A stretch of DNA of 64,000 bases, taken from positions 12,730,001 through 12,794,000 of the forward strand of contig NC_083505.1 of assembly GCF_032362555.1 (NCBI RefSeq), read 5' to 3'. The notes beneath the pieces are model-generated. The model was not told where the DNA came from. It saw only the letters and a program-made list of their open reading frames with translations, and searched no databases. Positions 14,001 through 22,989 of this stretch are shown here, piece by piece. This DNA is from Amyelois transitella (taxonomy: Eukaryota > Arthropoda > Insecta > Lepidoptera > Pyralidae). A program made the position numbers and the translations under genes. Position 1 is the stretch's first letter; every line of letters starts with the position of its first letter.

Positions 14001-17000
14001 GCCTCGGCTCCGGAGAAGAGACGTGATAAACTGTTTGTGTACAGGTGGTGTTATCAGCGTGTAGCCCCTACTTCCGAAGACTGTTGAAAGCCAACCCCTG
14101 CCAGCATCCCATCGTCATCCTTCGGGACGTCCACGACAAGGACATGGAGAGTCTACTCAGGTCAGATGAGAAATTATATTCTGTGCCAATGCACGAGGAA
14201 AAAAAAATTAAAACATACTCGTACTTTGATATTTTCGCTAGCCAGTATTAAAAATTAAAGTTTTTTTTTAATTCAGTTCTTTATTTATTGCATGTGTTCT
14301 TTTTTTGGAAAATGGTCCTAAATAATCATAAATTGGATTCTTTTTTATCTTGAAACCTTCCCTTTTAATTTAAACCAAACCCGCACTTTGATTTAGGGCT
14401 CGAATTAATCAATGAAAAATAAATATTCCATGCAGATTACTAACATCAGATTCATATCACCAGGTTTATGTACCAAGGAGAAGTTCACATTGGACAAGAG
14501 CAGCTGAAAGAGTTCCTCAGGGCCGCACAGTTGCTGCAAGTCCGGGGTCTGACCGATGTTCCTGCGCCCGCGCCAGTGCCTACTTTAGATCAAAAATCAT
14601 CACCGGTGAGATTTGCTTTTGTTAAACCCTTTGACAGTAGTTTCGCTTGAGTTAAATTTTGTATACTTTTTTCTCATCGTTATGGAAATTACAGGAAATC
14701 CCATTGTACTTTAAAAAAAACATGACATATTTCAGCTTTCTAGGGATTATTATTTTGACTGTGTGTTGCCTGTCAGTCAGAAATGTAAGCGGAGAAGATT
14801 ATAGTAAAAAAAAACAGCCTTAAACGAAATTGAATAAATGGCGCCCAACTTGTAACCTACGAAAATATATTACGAATTAATATTCCTATCATAAAATATA
14901 TTGAATAATCACTCTTGAATTCTTCTGCACTACGAAAATCGTCCAAGTGTCCAATTTTTATATACTCAAACTTCATGTTTATTTTAGTCAGCATCGTCAT
15001 GGACGGAAACTGGTAGTGGGGGTTCCCGGGAAGGCCGGGACTCTCAGCAGCGGGAAGGCAGAAGGTCTAGAAGACCAGAAGATGGCCCCGCTAGTACCCC
15101 TCCCCCAAAACGAGCGCGGTCGTCAGATTTGTACCAGGCACAACTTAAAACTAGGTAAGTCATGATCACGTTTCTGTTGTTGCTATCTGAGTTGCATTGC
15201 AACCTCTCTGAAATCTAGTATCTGCATATGACCAGGCGACTGCCATTTGATCCAGGGCGTCAAAATACAAGAAGCGATCTGACCATCTTGACCCGTTAAA
15301 AGGGAGAATCTAACCCAACTTGAATCATGGTAAAATTACTAAGGAGTCGATGGAAAGGACCTATTTGAAAGTGCCAGAAACAACATGCATTTACATACAT
15401 TTAAACACCCGTTAAAACAAATTTGGACACGTTTTCAACCGTCTGGCTTTTACAGTCTATACCCGTAAGATTTTAAATTGAGAATTCCTTTTTTATCCAG
15501 GACTGAACAACTAATGGCTGTACAAGGGGGGAGCCCTGAACGTCTGGGGGCGAATGGCCACGAACTGGGGCTATTTGGGCAAGTTCTGGATAGCGCACAA
15601 AACCCACACCTTTCTGGGACTTCCAACAATCTGGTAAGTTAACATCGAGATACATAAGTTGACATATTTTCAGGAAATAGTCGAGGTGGTCTACATTTAA
15701 TCGGCCATAAAACGACCTCATCATATACTCTGTAGACCAAAGTTGACCAAAAAGTTGTCATTATTATAGCCTTTTTGTGTAAAAAAATACCTATAAATAC
15801 TTATAAACAGACATTGAACCTTATGTATGTAACGGAGCGACGATTTTCTTTTGTAGAATATACATAGAGTAATTTAACTTCATAAATATTGACACAAAAC
15901 ATTAACTGTATGATTCTAAACCATCCTTTTCCACCCTAGTCTGGAGACGGAGAGGAATCATCATCAGACGCCGGTGCCAGCGACACGGAGGGGGAGACGA
16001 GAGCCAAGCAGGAGCCCCTGGACTATGATGACCCCGCCACCATGGCCAACACCAACGGAACTCTGTCCAACTTCCCCGGCCTACTCAACTTGCCAGGTAC
16101 AGTGAAAACCAATTTATCTTCAAAGATTTAATACCTTCTTTGTTAAGTTTTAAAAGCCATTTTTACTTGGCTATGACTTACTTGACTTAAGGTCCTATGC
16201 CCCCTAGCTGGGGCAGAGGGCATCCACACTGCGTCGCCATCCAGCTCGGTCTTGAGATTCGCGTTTTAACTTGGCTATAACGGGACTTAAATGCGTTACT
16301 ATCTGAGGTCATAATTTATTCAAATCTCATAGAGTTCCTTCTTTCTGCATCATATAAATTACACTTGAAAAATGTTTACCTACCCACATTTATTTTTATA
16401 ATTTCCAGGCTTCCCAGGGCTACCAGGCCCATCAGGGATTGCAGACAACTATGGTAAGTGGAATTCCTTGTACACTAACTTACCTTATTTTGTATAATCT
16501 CATGACTCAATAAGTCTCTCTATAACACACGTGGATATGAAACCTAATTAAACAGTACCAATCTGTTAATGACCGCAGCACAAAGGAATCACTGTATCAT
16601 TAATTGTACATTATTGAGTCATGTATAGCATGTTGTCAATAACACTAACAATTAATAACGAGAACGACATAAGCGCTTAATTACTCTTAACGTTAGATAA
16701 ACACTGTCTGCCCCCCAAAATGTAACGAATAAATGAAATTAGGAAAAATACCTAGCAACAATGGAAGTTACATATCGTTCAGTCGCGTTTGAAAGTAGGG
16801 AAGGTAGGGAGAGTTGGAAGCGAAGCGAGCATTGAACGAGTCCTCCGTCTGCCCCAGGAGCGACCTGGCCGGGCGGCGGCGAGGCCAAGCCGGGGGCCAA
16901 GGCCGACGAGCGCGGCTACGGCCCGTACGGCGCGCCCGGCTACGGAAACGGTGAGGCCGCCAAGCCCGCCTGCCCCGAGTGCGGCAAGCTGTACAGCAAC

Positions 17001-20000
17001 AACAGCAACCTCAAGCAGCACATCCTCAACGTGCACGCGGCGCGCACGCTCGCCCACCGCTGCCCCGTCTGCGGCAAGGCCTTCAAGACGCGCCAGTACA
17101 TGCAGATACACATGAACTCCATACACGGCGTCAAACAGAGGAGGCGCGAGCCCGCCCCGTCCGCGGACCCCGCCGACCGATACACTCACAATTGCGCTTA
17201 AACGATGTTATTGTCGGAACTGTGTCTAACCGCCGCCTCTGTGTTACAGGGGCGGCCCTCGCGGGCGGGGCGGCGATGGGCTACCGGCCGCAGTGCCCCC
17301 TGTGCGGCCGCGTGTACTCCTCCACCTCCAATCTGCGCCAGCATATGCTCAATGTGCACTCGCAGACCGACCGCGACCAGTGGTTCCCTTGCCAGCACTG
17401 CGGCAAGAAGTGCAAAACCAAGCACTACCTCATCAACCACCAGCTGCAAGCGCACGGCATCCGCCAGCGACAGAACTCTTAGAGGCGGCGCGACGCCGAG
17501 CGAGCGCCGCCGACGGCCGCGCCCCCGCCGCTCGGCGCCTGGTGGTGATGCCGCCCGATTAGGGGCCCCTGCAATTATATACACGTGCCAACGGACGTAC
17601 GTAAACGAGGACGTAGAGGACTCTATACCGATATATCGTATTTGATAACGGCGTAATATTTTTAGAGATTTTATTACGGTCATATTTTTTGTCGTTAGGG
17701 GGTTGCGATATCGATGACGCCGTCGGATTTGCCAACGCGTGCTAGCTTGAGTAACATGGTGGTGTCGGCATTGCAGATGCCGCGGCGCGGCGCGCGTTGG
17801 CAAACCCGGCGGTAGGGGATAGCGTCGCGGGGGAGGGGCGGGGGTCGCGGCGGTGGGGGGCGCTGCAGTGCCCGCTGTGCGCGGCGCGGCTGTCGGCGCC
17901 GGCGCAGGCGCGGCGCCACCTGGAGGCGCACTACCCGCGGGACAGCCCCGTGTGCCCGGTGGCGGCCTGCGCGCGGCACTTCGCGCACCCCAACTCCGTG
18001 CGGAACCACATGAGAATCAAACACCGCAAGCAGTGGGACAAAATGAAAACCCTCAAATGGAGCTGCGGTTGGGCGAACTAATCGTGAGATGCGCGACACG
18101 TTCGCACGAAATTAGGCATTCGAAAGATAACATTTGTAAAATAACGGCTGTGAAACGGAACTACTCACGAGTGGGGCTTGTAATTAACCGAAAATTTAAT
18201 GATCTCCAGGATGCATTTTCATATTCCGCTGTCATGTTTGTTGTATAAAGCAGTAGGATAAATCGACTGAAAATTATTTTTGTAGTAGAATAGACTGATA
18301 TTGTTTAAGTAAGGATATATATTAAGTAAGCGCATTATGACATGTGATGATTGGTGCCATTGATAGGTTACGAAGTGCAACTAAGAACGTCGACTTTCGG
18401 TCGAGACTTCCCTCTGTAACTTCCACTGTTGCTTCTACTATATTCTTATTTCTAGATGTAGTTGGGTGTCCTGAGTCTCTGGTTTGTTGTACTGGGCAAC
18501 TTCCAGAGAGGCGTCGAACAAAAAGGATCAGACTTCAAACCGGTTTTTTACAACTAGTAATTTACCTACCTACAAGTAGGAAGGCCTAAAAAGTTATCAT
18601 CACCTATTTGTTCGACGCCTTTGAAGCTTAAGTACGGCGTTGTGTTCAAATGTCAGGGCATCTCTTCATTATATCCCAAACGCCGTTGCAATGGTATTAA
18701 ACAAATTTTAATTTAGTTCTGCTAAAAGTTTTCATATATAGACCTATGCTGACTGGGTTTAAAATGAGGTTCTGCTGTGAGCAAGATGAAGCATGTTTTA
18801 TATTCCAAAATTTTCAACAAAGCAAGAAAATAGGTTATTATATATTTCACGTAGGTATAATGACGAAATTGCATAGGTCTATATGTGATTTAAATTGTCA
18901 ATATACAAATAAGCAATAATCTTTCCCTCAAACCATTGCGACGGATTATATTTTCGACCATAGATAAGACAATACGAAATAGAATAAAGATCTAATGCCT
19001 TTTAACGCAATAGTTAAGAATAAGTTTACTTCCAAACATATAAGAGTATTTATTTTATATTGACGCTGGTACGAGCACAATCTAAAACATATCTAGTCAG
19101 TGTAGACGATCATACGAAAATATAAGATGGTTTTATTTAAATTGTAAATAGTATAATTCCGGTCGCATATATTTTCATAGTGACAAGGGAAATACACCAA
19201 TCATAGTAATAATATATTCTTTTATAAAGGTTTTTCATGGACAACGACGTTGTTACGATATGCAATAGCAATCGGACTGGATACTAAATATCGGTTACTG
19301 TAAACGGGATTTTTAACGTTGGCAACATTTATAGTATACTGTCAATTATACTATAAGTGTTGCCAACAAAATAAAAAAAATTAGGGACTGATATTTTCAA
19401 GAGAATTAAACAAGCGGGTATTTGAACTGGAATATTTTATGCAAATCAACTTCGAGTCGGCTTTGATAGATGATATTTGTGATGATTAAAATGTCGCCAC
19501 TTATAAACCTCAACCCAATAATATTATTAGATGTTATTTTCATTACCTATTAATTTTTATCTTTTCTGTATTCGTCAAGATATATTACATTCTAGAACAA
19601 ATGGGCAGCCAGGAGACAAAAAAGACAGAGGTCATTAAACTGTTCAAACAATAATCTGTTGAAGTTAACAAAACTTAAGGAAGTCCTGTTATAAAATCAA
19701 TTCTGCAATCTAGGATTGACGAACCTGGCAAAAAAAAATACGAGAAGACTTTGCCTTAACTATTTATTTAACTTTGTATTTTTTGTAATATATCTACCTA
19801 TGTATTTTGCAGTATGCATGTACACTTCATCGCACCACCAACTTAAAGTTTTTCTGTTTTGCCAACTGGTTGACTGATAGAATGCTAAACAGCTTTAAGT
19901 CCGCCTTTTGTTTTTGTGCAATAAAGTTTTAAATAAATAAATAACTAAAAGGTGAAAGAATTCCTCAAGTCGAATGTTTTCAAAGAACCAGTGAATTCCT

Positions 20001-22989
20001 GTTCTACAGTAACCGTCCAGTCCGCAAATTTTATTACAAATTTATTAATGTTAGTACTTACAGCAATCGATGCCTTCGAAATATATGCGATAGGACATAG
20101 GAAACGTTTCATAGATCTCCAAAATGATAAATATTGGTAATTAGCGAGTAGTTGAAATTGTTCCTGGCGCCTAAGAGGCAACCGTATATCTTTAAAATAA
20201 ATATATTTAAGCGTACAACAATGTAAATTAGTCATTCAATAACCAAATGTTCAATGTGAGTAAACGACTCTAGTTGCGAATGTATTAGTGATACGATATA
20301 TACGTAATAATTTAATTTTTACCCGAAAGAAGTGTCTGCTTATATAAATACATGAATAATAAAACTACCAAGTAGAAATTTGTTGTTTAACTTGTAACAC
20401 TGTTCGAGATTTGAACACCAATTCTAACCAAGCTAACGTTATTTATATAAAAAAGTGAAAAAGGTAAGATCGCTTTCCAAATCGTGCACTCAATTTTGAA
20501 CATTATTCCGAAATGAATAACGTTTAATGTGCTTGCAGCTTGCCGGAGGAACCAAGACCTGCTGAGGGTGCGGGCTACGGACCCTCGTCCCTGCCCAAAG
20601 TGCGGGAAGATCTACCGCTCAGCACACACCCTGAGGACGCATCTTGAGGACAAGCACACTGTGTGCCCTGGATATCGGTAAGCTCCCCATTTCCTTTTGG
20701 TAAAAAACTTTTAATCATTAAACTTTTATCTTTTTTTAATAGTATCTTCAACAATCTCCTGTCGTCTGTCTCCGTTGTATCATTCCGTTACGTTGAGCGA
20801 CTGCCGTGTGACGTTTAAAATCCTGTCATGTTTTACCTCGCCGTTATATAGTTAACTTAAACTTCTAATCATAAAGGGTCAAAATATCTCTTCAATACTT
20901 TTTGGGTCTTAAGTAGGTTTCACCACTGAAATCTGAAAATTTGTTGACAGGTGCGTACTGTGCGGAACTGTCGCGAAGTCCAGGAACTCCCTTCACTCAC
21001 ACATGTCGAGGCAGCACCGGGGCATCTCCACCAAGGACCTGCCTGTCCTGCAAATGCCGACGAAATTTGACCCGGAACTTGCCAGCCAGTAAGATTTTCC
21101 AAATTATATATATTTATAGATTCCTTCACATGGAAACAAAGACCACCAAAAGATAACAGAACTTCGAGACAAAAACTATCAAAAGCCATGTCTGACTGTA
21201 GATAGCCTATCTAATAGGTACACATCATAATTATTACTTATCTAAACCACCACATCTTGGTGTAAGTAGGTAGCAGCCACCGATGCTAATAGCTGAGCAT
21301 GGCTTCTTACCGAAGAACTTTGCTTCTGCTCCGAAATCAAAAAACCAGAGTTGATTTATATTAATTGATAAAAAAAGTGGCCTCAACAGCTTAACGTAGC
21401 CATATTATAACCAAAAAAATCTACCAGTTTAAAATCTAAAAGTTTTCAAATACCTCAAAGACTTTCTTTCAAGGCTACTTACTACCTACAGCTTTAACTA
21501 GTGTGAAAGCAGCAAATCAATAAACAAATTTTTTAACTCTGTGCTCTTTTTTCCAGACTGCTAGCTAAAGCCGGCGTGAAGGTGTCTCCGGAACAGCTTC
21601 GAGCCCGGGCCTCCCCCACGGGCCCCCGGCGCTCCGACATCAAGCTGGACGCCAAGTCCGCCGCCTCCGAGAGCAGCTCCGTCTGCGGGGACAACGACAA
21701 CGACGACCTCAGTCAGTCCCGCTACCAGGACAGCATACCTGTCTCACCGCCGCGTAAGTCAATTTGGATTTGAAGCATTGTCAATTAAATTCGAAGCTTA
21801 GCATGACAATAAATAAAGTAAAATATCATCACATAACAAAAAATAATGATTTATAAACCTCCCTGGTCTTTTCAAATAATAAGAAAACAAAGATGTAAGA
21901 TCAAAAAATAGAGAGAATATAGAATAGAAGGCTTTCCGTCTATTCTATATTTCCTACTATTTCTTATCCTTTGAAAAGAAAACCAATCCAAGCTGAGATA
22001 GAGCAGACTGTAAAAATACCGACAAATCATTTACAACATAAAAAGACTCTGATAATGGCAGCAGTGAATCCAATCGTGAACGATTAGCGCTGATACAAAA
22101 ACATATTCCTCCAAGCCAAATGTCTAAAACCCACAGAAACGTGTTAAATACATTACTCCTATTAACCCACTAATCGCGTACCCTCTTCTCCAGATATAAA
22201 CAACTTGGCGAATACCACCATAACGAAGGTGCCAGCAGTGCGCGCAGTTACGGCCAAGACCCTGGAAAACCTTCCTCACAACCTGGGCGCTGCCATGAAG
22301 CACGACGACTACCCGCCGGGGTACGGGGGCTCCGCCATCTTGGACACCTACATGCAGTACTTCGGTGAGAACCTGTTTGGTATGACGACCATTTCACTAT
22401 ATCAATCCTGGTTCCAATGTACCCGTATACTAAATTTTAGACATGATCTTTATGTCCATCTTTTATGACACAGGTTTTGACATATACAAATCACGTCTTA
22501 ATCCCTTAGGCACAGCGAACAATCTCGAAATGACTCTAAGTTCAGTAAGATGGCTTAGGTTTTAACATGCCAAAATAATGGTTTTCAGGGATGAATGCGG
22601 CTAAATTAGCACAGCAGATGACGACTATGCACATGGACAGGAAAACTTACGATGAGCCTTCGCCACAAATGGGATCCCTACCCCCGCACCCGACTAACTT
22701 GGCACATCAGCGCTTTCTGAAGCAGATGCAGCGGCAATACACAGACACTATGACCAAACCAGACATCATGCGCAATTCCGATGAACCGCTCGACTTGGGG
22801 AAAGAAAGGCAAAGGAATGATAGCATCAGCGATATGGAAATAGATAAAAACGAAACAGCAGATAAAGAAAACAGCAAAGATTACAATGACGATGACAGAA
22901 ACAGAATGAACAATACAGATCATGACCTTGACAACAGTGGCCAAGAGGAGGGAGATTACTCAGATGATGAACACAAGAACGCGTCATGA
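2004..22989 (+). CDS. ab: abrupt, BTB/C2H2 zinc-finger transcription factor (whole coding span)
   Basis: Nuclear BTB-zinc-finger regulator; in Drosophila abrupt controls dendrite shape, muscle attachment and steroid-linked cell fate. Coding exons, all phase-consistent: 2004-2019, 13160-13311, 14045-14160, 14464-14605, 14988-15154, 15501-15633, 15940-16096, 16409-16453, 20539-20677, 20951-21088, 21557-21753, 22194-22379, 22589-22989. They total 1,989 nt, giving about 662 residues. BTB spans about residues 16-130, the C2H2 pair residues 328-349 and 357-378, and an acidic tail ends the protein. Segments as remembered from fly Abrupt recur in order: the BTB core, a PPPKR-type basic patch, a GLPGPSGI-like motif, both fingers, the LLAKAGVK motif, an LDTYMQYFGENLFGM-like motif and a PLDLG motif. 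Intron 1 is about 11 kb. Three alternative terminal exons sit at 16.9-18.1 kb. Confidence 0.93.
2605..2790 (-). repeat. decayed copy of the tRNA-derived SINE
   Basis: Resembles the body of the better copies at 13675-13919 and 56065-56300: a 'ccggacaaataacacagat' stretch, the gag/ttattaag block, and a remnant of the B-box side (CCTGACCAAGGGCCCGGGA). It is strongly diverged, so old. Confidence 0.45.
3413..3445. repeat. short TACG-rich simple repeat
   Basis: Repeated TACG/CGTA units (ATACGTATACTTACGTACGTACG) inside abrupt intron 1, followed by a C-rich patch near 3480-3500. Confidence 0.6.
4399..7353 (-). CDS. LINE ORF2: AP-like endonuclease plus reverse transcriptase
   Basis: About 984 residues counted from the MADDIL start at 7353; the frame is open ten codons further up. 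The N-terminal third is an endonuclease/exonuclease/phosphatase fold: the INAQS strand, the LISES glutamate, MGDLNT, and a SYHDLL histidine region. The central part is a reverse transcriptase: LRPISILP, FQSGFRAGHSTVTALL, LLDFSSAFNSVD, GVPQGGVLSPLLF and the catalytic YADD (LYADDLQLY). The C-terminal part has LRRNMRIL and RLWNSLPPEIRDS, typical of Jockey/CR1-type elements. The protein nicks genomic DNA and copies its own RNA at the cut (target-primed reverse transcription). No stop or frameshift is seen, so it may be active. Confidence 0.93.
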   Translation of the reverse strand: MADDILIDLDDSFFSCSSPDSFVSAGGNESFTCASDSHGLHDQLSSLFSIYPRNLNLAHINAQSVPGHYSDIIASFDCAHLDALLISESFLKPSLPSSHFVIPGFILLRNDRVGRQCGGVAIYLRDNIPYQLLSASPAHSESEHLFIEINLHHTKILIAVYYSPSLRIDYFDSLDNLLNEFCPNYEHVILMGDLNTCLVKNDLRTHRLQDLLTSFNLHILPLSTTHHVPNRKPSLLDLIIVSSCDLVACHGQLTAPFSYHDLLYLSYCISPPKRIPHYIFRRNFKGINLEKFHQEAMNIDWSPIYNSDNVDAKVECFNNAVVKIYNLHAPLRRIKAKRNPAPWLSSEIKETMARRDKAKRRYKRHPTEHNLSLFKVLRNRCSRMCRDAKRNYFHDSLVGRSPADVWRFLRSVGIGKSSVLDHSNLDPNDINRHFSLPPVSLSSASKSDTLNQLSKLPVPPYPAFEFSCVTEDEVERFIFHVTSNAAGDDQISAKMITLLLPAILSVVTHIINFSLTSGYFPASWKLAHVIPLPKVSNPSSLSQLRPISILPFLSKVSELIVQRQFSYFLNHNNIISPFQSGFRAGHSTVTALLNVTDDIRWAMENKSLTLIVLLDFSSAFNSVDFDILLGILRSINVSPVALAWFSSYLRGRSQCVRLGEISSDWRELSAGVPQGGVLSPLLFSVFINTVTNILSSSIHLYADDLQLYRHCLVDEVETTVASMNDDLCKLSRWASSFGLLINPSKSQAMLIGGKHLRSRIDLCDLPPLLLDGSVIAFAESAKNLGVILDSTLSWSKHVHEVSRKVHYSFHTLKCLQNFLPFQTKVSLCQSLILPLLDYADACFLDATEELLDKLERLQNLCIRFIFGLKKYDHVSEFRRQLNWLPIRLRRNMRILCLLYNTLYNPAYPSYLRNRFSFVCPVDTPCRSHRRTMLKFPTHRSATFSNSFSVHAVRLWNSLPPEIRDSKSLSQFKKLIKIYYLSKPC
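7384..7900 (-). other. LINE inter-ORF spacer
   Basis: A/T-rich spacer of about 500 bp between ORF1 and ORF2 of the LINE, with several A runs on the plus strand. No coding potential seen. A gap this long means ORF2 is not translated from a simple overlap with ORF1. Confidence 0.6.
7901..8635 (-). CDS. LINE ORF1 (nucleic-acid-binding, L1-ORF1-like)
   Basis: 244 residues. A predicted coiled-coil N-terminus (LEDLEKFFTSRMAEYDRKLE, further heptad-like stretches to about residue 80) is followed by a basic RRM-like part (RRKVLLFHGLPEEKNENLND; LQACHRLGSPGTKPRPVLVRF). This layout resembles the RNA-binding ORF1p of L1-type elements, which coats the element RNA. There is no CCHC zinc knuckle. The end is Lys/Arg-rich. 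It lies about 0.5 kb upstream of ORF2 on the same strand. Confidence 0.85.
   Translation of the reverse strand: MDAQLSSNLEDLEKFFTSRMAEYDRKLEGMKTGPAANPDIATLSREYTEFKSVIWGAITRIKTQLELLTLAQDRHEMVMRRKVLLFHGLPEEKNENLNDSILRVISVKLKLPDFPQDKLQACHRLGSPGTKPRPVLVRFAAMEHRHHVWDNKTGLKGSGITMSEFLTRPRHLAFTTARKHFGIKSCWSVEGRIVILLPDKTRRKVDTLAEVKKLIEGYPSATGMTGTGGTESSQQVYRKTRRHK
9729..9859. mobile_element. palindromic MITE, copy 1
   Basis: Starts ATTTATAAATACTACAGG and ends with its inverse, CCTGTAGTATTTATAAAT. The terminal arms extend inward through TATTAAACGCGCAC, paired with GTGCGCGTTTAATG. About 130 bp with no coding sequence. A relative with the same termini lies at 41248-41409. Confidence 0.75.
10964..11300. 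repeat. two-copy tandem duplication, about 175 bp unit
   Basis: The block beginning near CCCGAGGGTCTGTCTATACT occurs at about 10969 and again about 175 bp later, continuing through TTATTGCGATTGCTGGTTAAA in both. A few substitutions separate the copies. Each ends with TCTATCTACCCCGTAAG, reminiscent of the dispersed SINE tail. Confidence 0.8.
11320..11560 (-). repeat. dispersed repeat with GACGAAGT-type end (RTE/SINE-like)
   Basis: Reads, reversed, like the copies at 29044, 54885 and 55704: an 'acttcgtccgcg' head, the 'attatttctttgctcctta' block, 'cgataaatggtc', 'ggaactactggttcgaatt', and an AGCTT tail. A common lepidopteran intronic repeat type. Confidence 0.7.
12217..12283. repeat. near-perfect fold-back, about 33-bp arms
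   Basis: AATGAATAGATTGTACGACA... pairs with ...TGTCGTATAATCTGTTCATT, with almost no loop (centre at ACTAAAATTTAGT). Probably a short MITE. Two mismatches in the arms. Confidence 0.75.
12735..13069 (+). repeat. SINE-A family: 3' tail plus nearly complete copy
   Basis: A tail fragment (GCTCTGTCTACCCCGCAAG...GTATGTATGTATGT, 12735-12832) is followed directly by a copy starting CCGTGTGGTTCCCGGCACC at 12842. That copy continues through ATGGATGTCGTAAAAGGCGA and the CAACCTGTCACTATTTGAATC block to a GTATGTATGT end near 13069. The same family recurs about 20 times in this window. Confidence 0.85.
13160..14605 (+). CDS. ab: abrupt exons 2-4: BTB domain
   Basis: Exons 13160-13311, 14045-14160 and 14464-14605 encode the BTB/POZ domain, a dimerisation module that also recruits partners. 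Diagnostic residues: LRWNDFHSAMVSSFRRLRDE, DFVDVTLAC, FSAHKVVLSACSPYFRRLL, HPIVILRDV and FMYQGEV. They match the TTK-group signature (WNDF, VDVTL, AHK, LSACSPYF). Phases: exon 2 enters at 1 and leaves at 0, exon 3 leaves at 2, exon 4 leaves at 0. The intron after exon 2 contains a SINE-A and a tRNA-type SINE. Confidence 0.95.
13451..13660 (+). repeat. SINE-A copy with internal deletion
   Basis: Starts CCGTGCGGTTCCCGACGC, includes CATCTCTTTCCCATGGAT and a GTCGTAAAAGGCGAC-like block, skips part of the body, then resumes at the AGCTGAACGTGGCC block and ends CTCTGTCTACCCCGCAAGG...ATGTATGTATG. Confidence 0.85.
13675..13919 (-). repeat. tRNA-derived SINE
   Basis: Read on the minus strand it begins GGCCTCTGTGGCGCAGCGGT (A-box type TGGCGCAGCGG) and carries a B box GGTTCGAATCC about 45 nt on, followed by an unrelated body ending ...ATATATTTATATTTATT. 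It lacks a complete tRNA fold with anticodon arm, so it is a SINE head rather than a tRNA gene. A second good copy lies at 56065-56300. Confidence 0.85.
14988..16453 (+). CDS. ab: abrupt exons 5-8: linker
   Basis: Exons 14988-15154, 15501-15633, 15940-16096 and 16409-16453 encode the linker between BTB and zinc fingers. Visible motifs: PASTPPPKRARSSDLYQAQL (basic patch, possible nuclear localisation signal), an acidic Ser-rich stretch (SGDGEESSSDAGASDTEGET), and GLPGPSGIADNY in the 45-nt exon 8. Exon 8 ends in phase 1 at 16453. That phase is shared by all four candidate following exons (16858, 17250, 17777, 20539), making it the branch point for alternative splicing. Confidence 0.9.
16170..16265. 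repeat. short dispersed repeat fragment in intron 7
   Basis: Contains the motif CCCCCTAGCTGGGGCAGAGG followed by GTCGCCATCCAGCTCGGTCT. It looks like a fragment of a dispersed lepidopteran repeat. Not seen elsewhere in the window, so the call is tentative. Confidence 0.3.
16858..17201 (+). CDS. ab: abrupt alternative terminal exon A with its own C2H2 pair
   Basis: Acceptor TCTGCCCCAG|GAGCG; phase 1, matching the end of exon 8. It encodes a Gly/Ala/Lys spacer, then finger 1 (CPECGKLYSNNSNLKQHILN then VH; C-x2-C-x12-H-x4-H) and finger 2 (CPVCGKAFKTRQYMQIHMNS then IH), a GVKQRRRE basic tail, and stops TAA at 17199-17201. The isoform would have about 423 residues with a different DNA-binding pair. 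Finger layout is close to exon B just downstream, suggesting exon duplication. No transcript evidence. Confidence 0.85.
17250..17482 (+). CDS. ab: abrupt alternative terminal exon B with its own C2H2 pair
   Basis: Good acceptor (pyrimidine-rich CCGCCTCTGTGTTACAG) only 48 bp after the stop of exon A, again phase 1. It encodes GAALAGGAAMGYRPQ, finger 1 (CPLCGRVYSSTSNLRQHMLN then VH), finger 2 (CQHCGKKCKTKHYLINHQLQ then AH) and ends HGIRQRQNS with TAG at 17480-17482. The isoform would have about 386 residues. Shared residues with exon A (SNL-QH-LNVH in finger 1) point to a duplicated exon. Confidence 0.87.
17777..18081 (+). CDS. ab: abrupt alternative terminal exon C with its own C2H2 pair
   Basis: An acceptor-like GCATTGCAG at 17776 keeps phase 1; the pyrimidine tract is weak, so the start is less certain. 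It encodes an Arg/Gly-rich lead, finger 1 (CPLCAARLSAPAQARRHLEA then H; C-x2-C-x12-H-x3-H) and an unusual finger 2 with four residues between the cysteines (CPVAACARHFAHPNSVRNHM then RIKH). It ends KWSCGWAN with TAA at 18079-18081. The finger-2 spacing and GC-rich base use differ from exons A and B. The isoform would have about 410 residues. Confidence 0.75.
18082..20538 (+). other. probable 3' UTR of alternative exons and intron sequence
   Basis: No further exon seen. AATAAA signals at 18983-18988 and 19920-19925 could end transcripts using exons A-C, none of which has an obvious signal directly after its own stop. A fold-back hairpin sits at 19318-19366. The rest is AT-rich. Confidence 0.4.
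19318..19366. repeat. fold-back hairpin, about 20-bp arms
   Basis: GTTGGCAACATTTATAGTAT pairs with ATACTATAAGTGTTGCCAAC around a loop of about 9 nt. Probably a minimal MITE or its remnant; one mismatch in the arms. Confidence 0.7.
20539..21088 (+). CDS. ab: abrupt canonical zinc-finger exons
   Basis: Exons 20539-20677 and 20951-21088 (phase 1 in, phase 2 between, phase 2 out). Finger 1 CPKCGKIYRSAHTLRTHLED then KH, finger 2 CVLCGTVAKSRNSLHSHMSR then QH, both C-x2-C-x12-H-x4-H, followed by RGISTKDLPVLQMPTKFDPE. This is the pair I remember from Drosophila Abrupt, nearly residue for residue, so this is the ancestral DNA-binding isoform. Unlike exons A-C it is split by an intron just before finger 2 and continues into further exons. 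Confidence 0.95.
21557..22989 (+). CDS. ab: abrupt C-terminal exons of the canonical isoform
   Basis: Exons 21557-21753, 22194-22379 and 22589-22989. They encode LLAKAGVKVSPEQLRARASP, an acidic Ser-rich patch, AILDTYMQYFGENLFGMN (split by the last intron) and a polar acidic tail with SDEPLDLGKE, ending EEGDYSDDEHKNAS and TGA. The PLDLG motif resembles a CtBP-binding PxDLS-type site; that role is inference. These exons are missing from isoforms A-C, which would then also lose this possible co-repressor contact. Confidence 0.92.
21917..21953. repeat. small fold-back in abrupt intron
   Basis: AATATAGAATAGA pairs with TCTATTCTATATT around a loop of about 10 nt. Flanks are partly complementary (AAAAATAG against CTATTTCTT), so it may be the core of a small MITE. 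Confidence 0.55.

Noticed and set aside
16979-17482. Single 167-codon frame joining exon A and exon B
   Set aside because: Its first half is the wrong frame of exon A. The stop at 17199 and the acceptor at 17249 show two separate exons.
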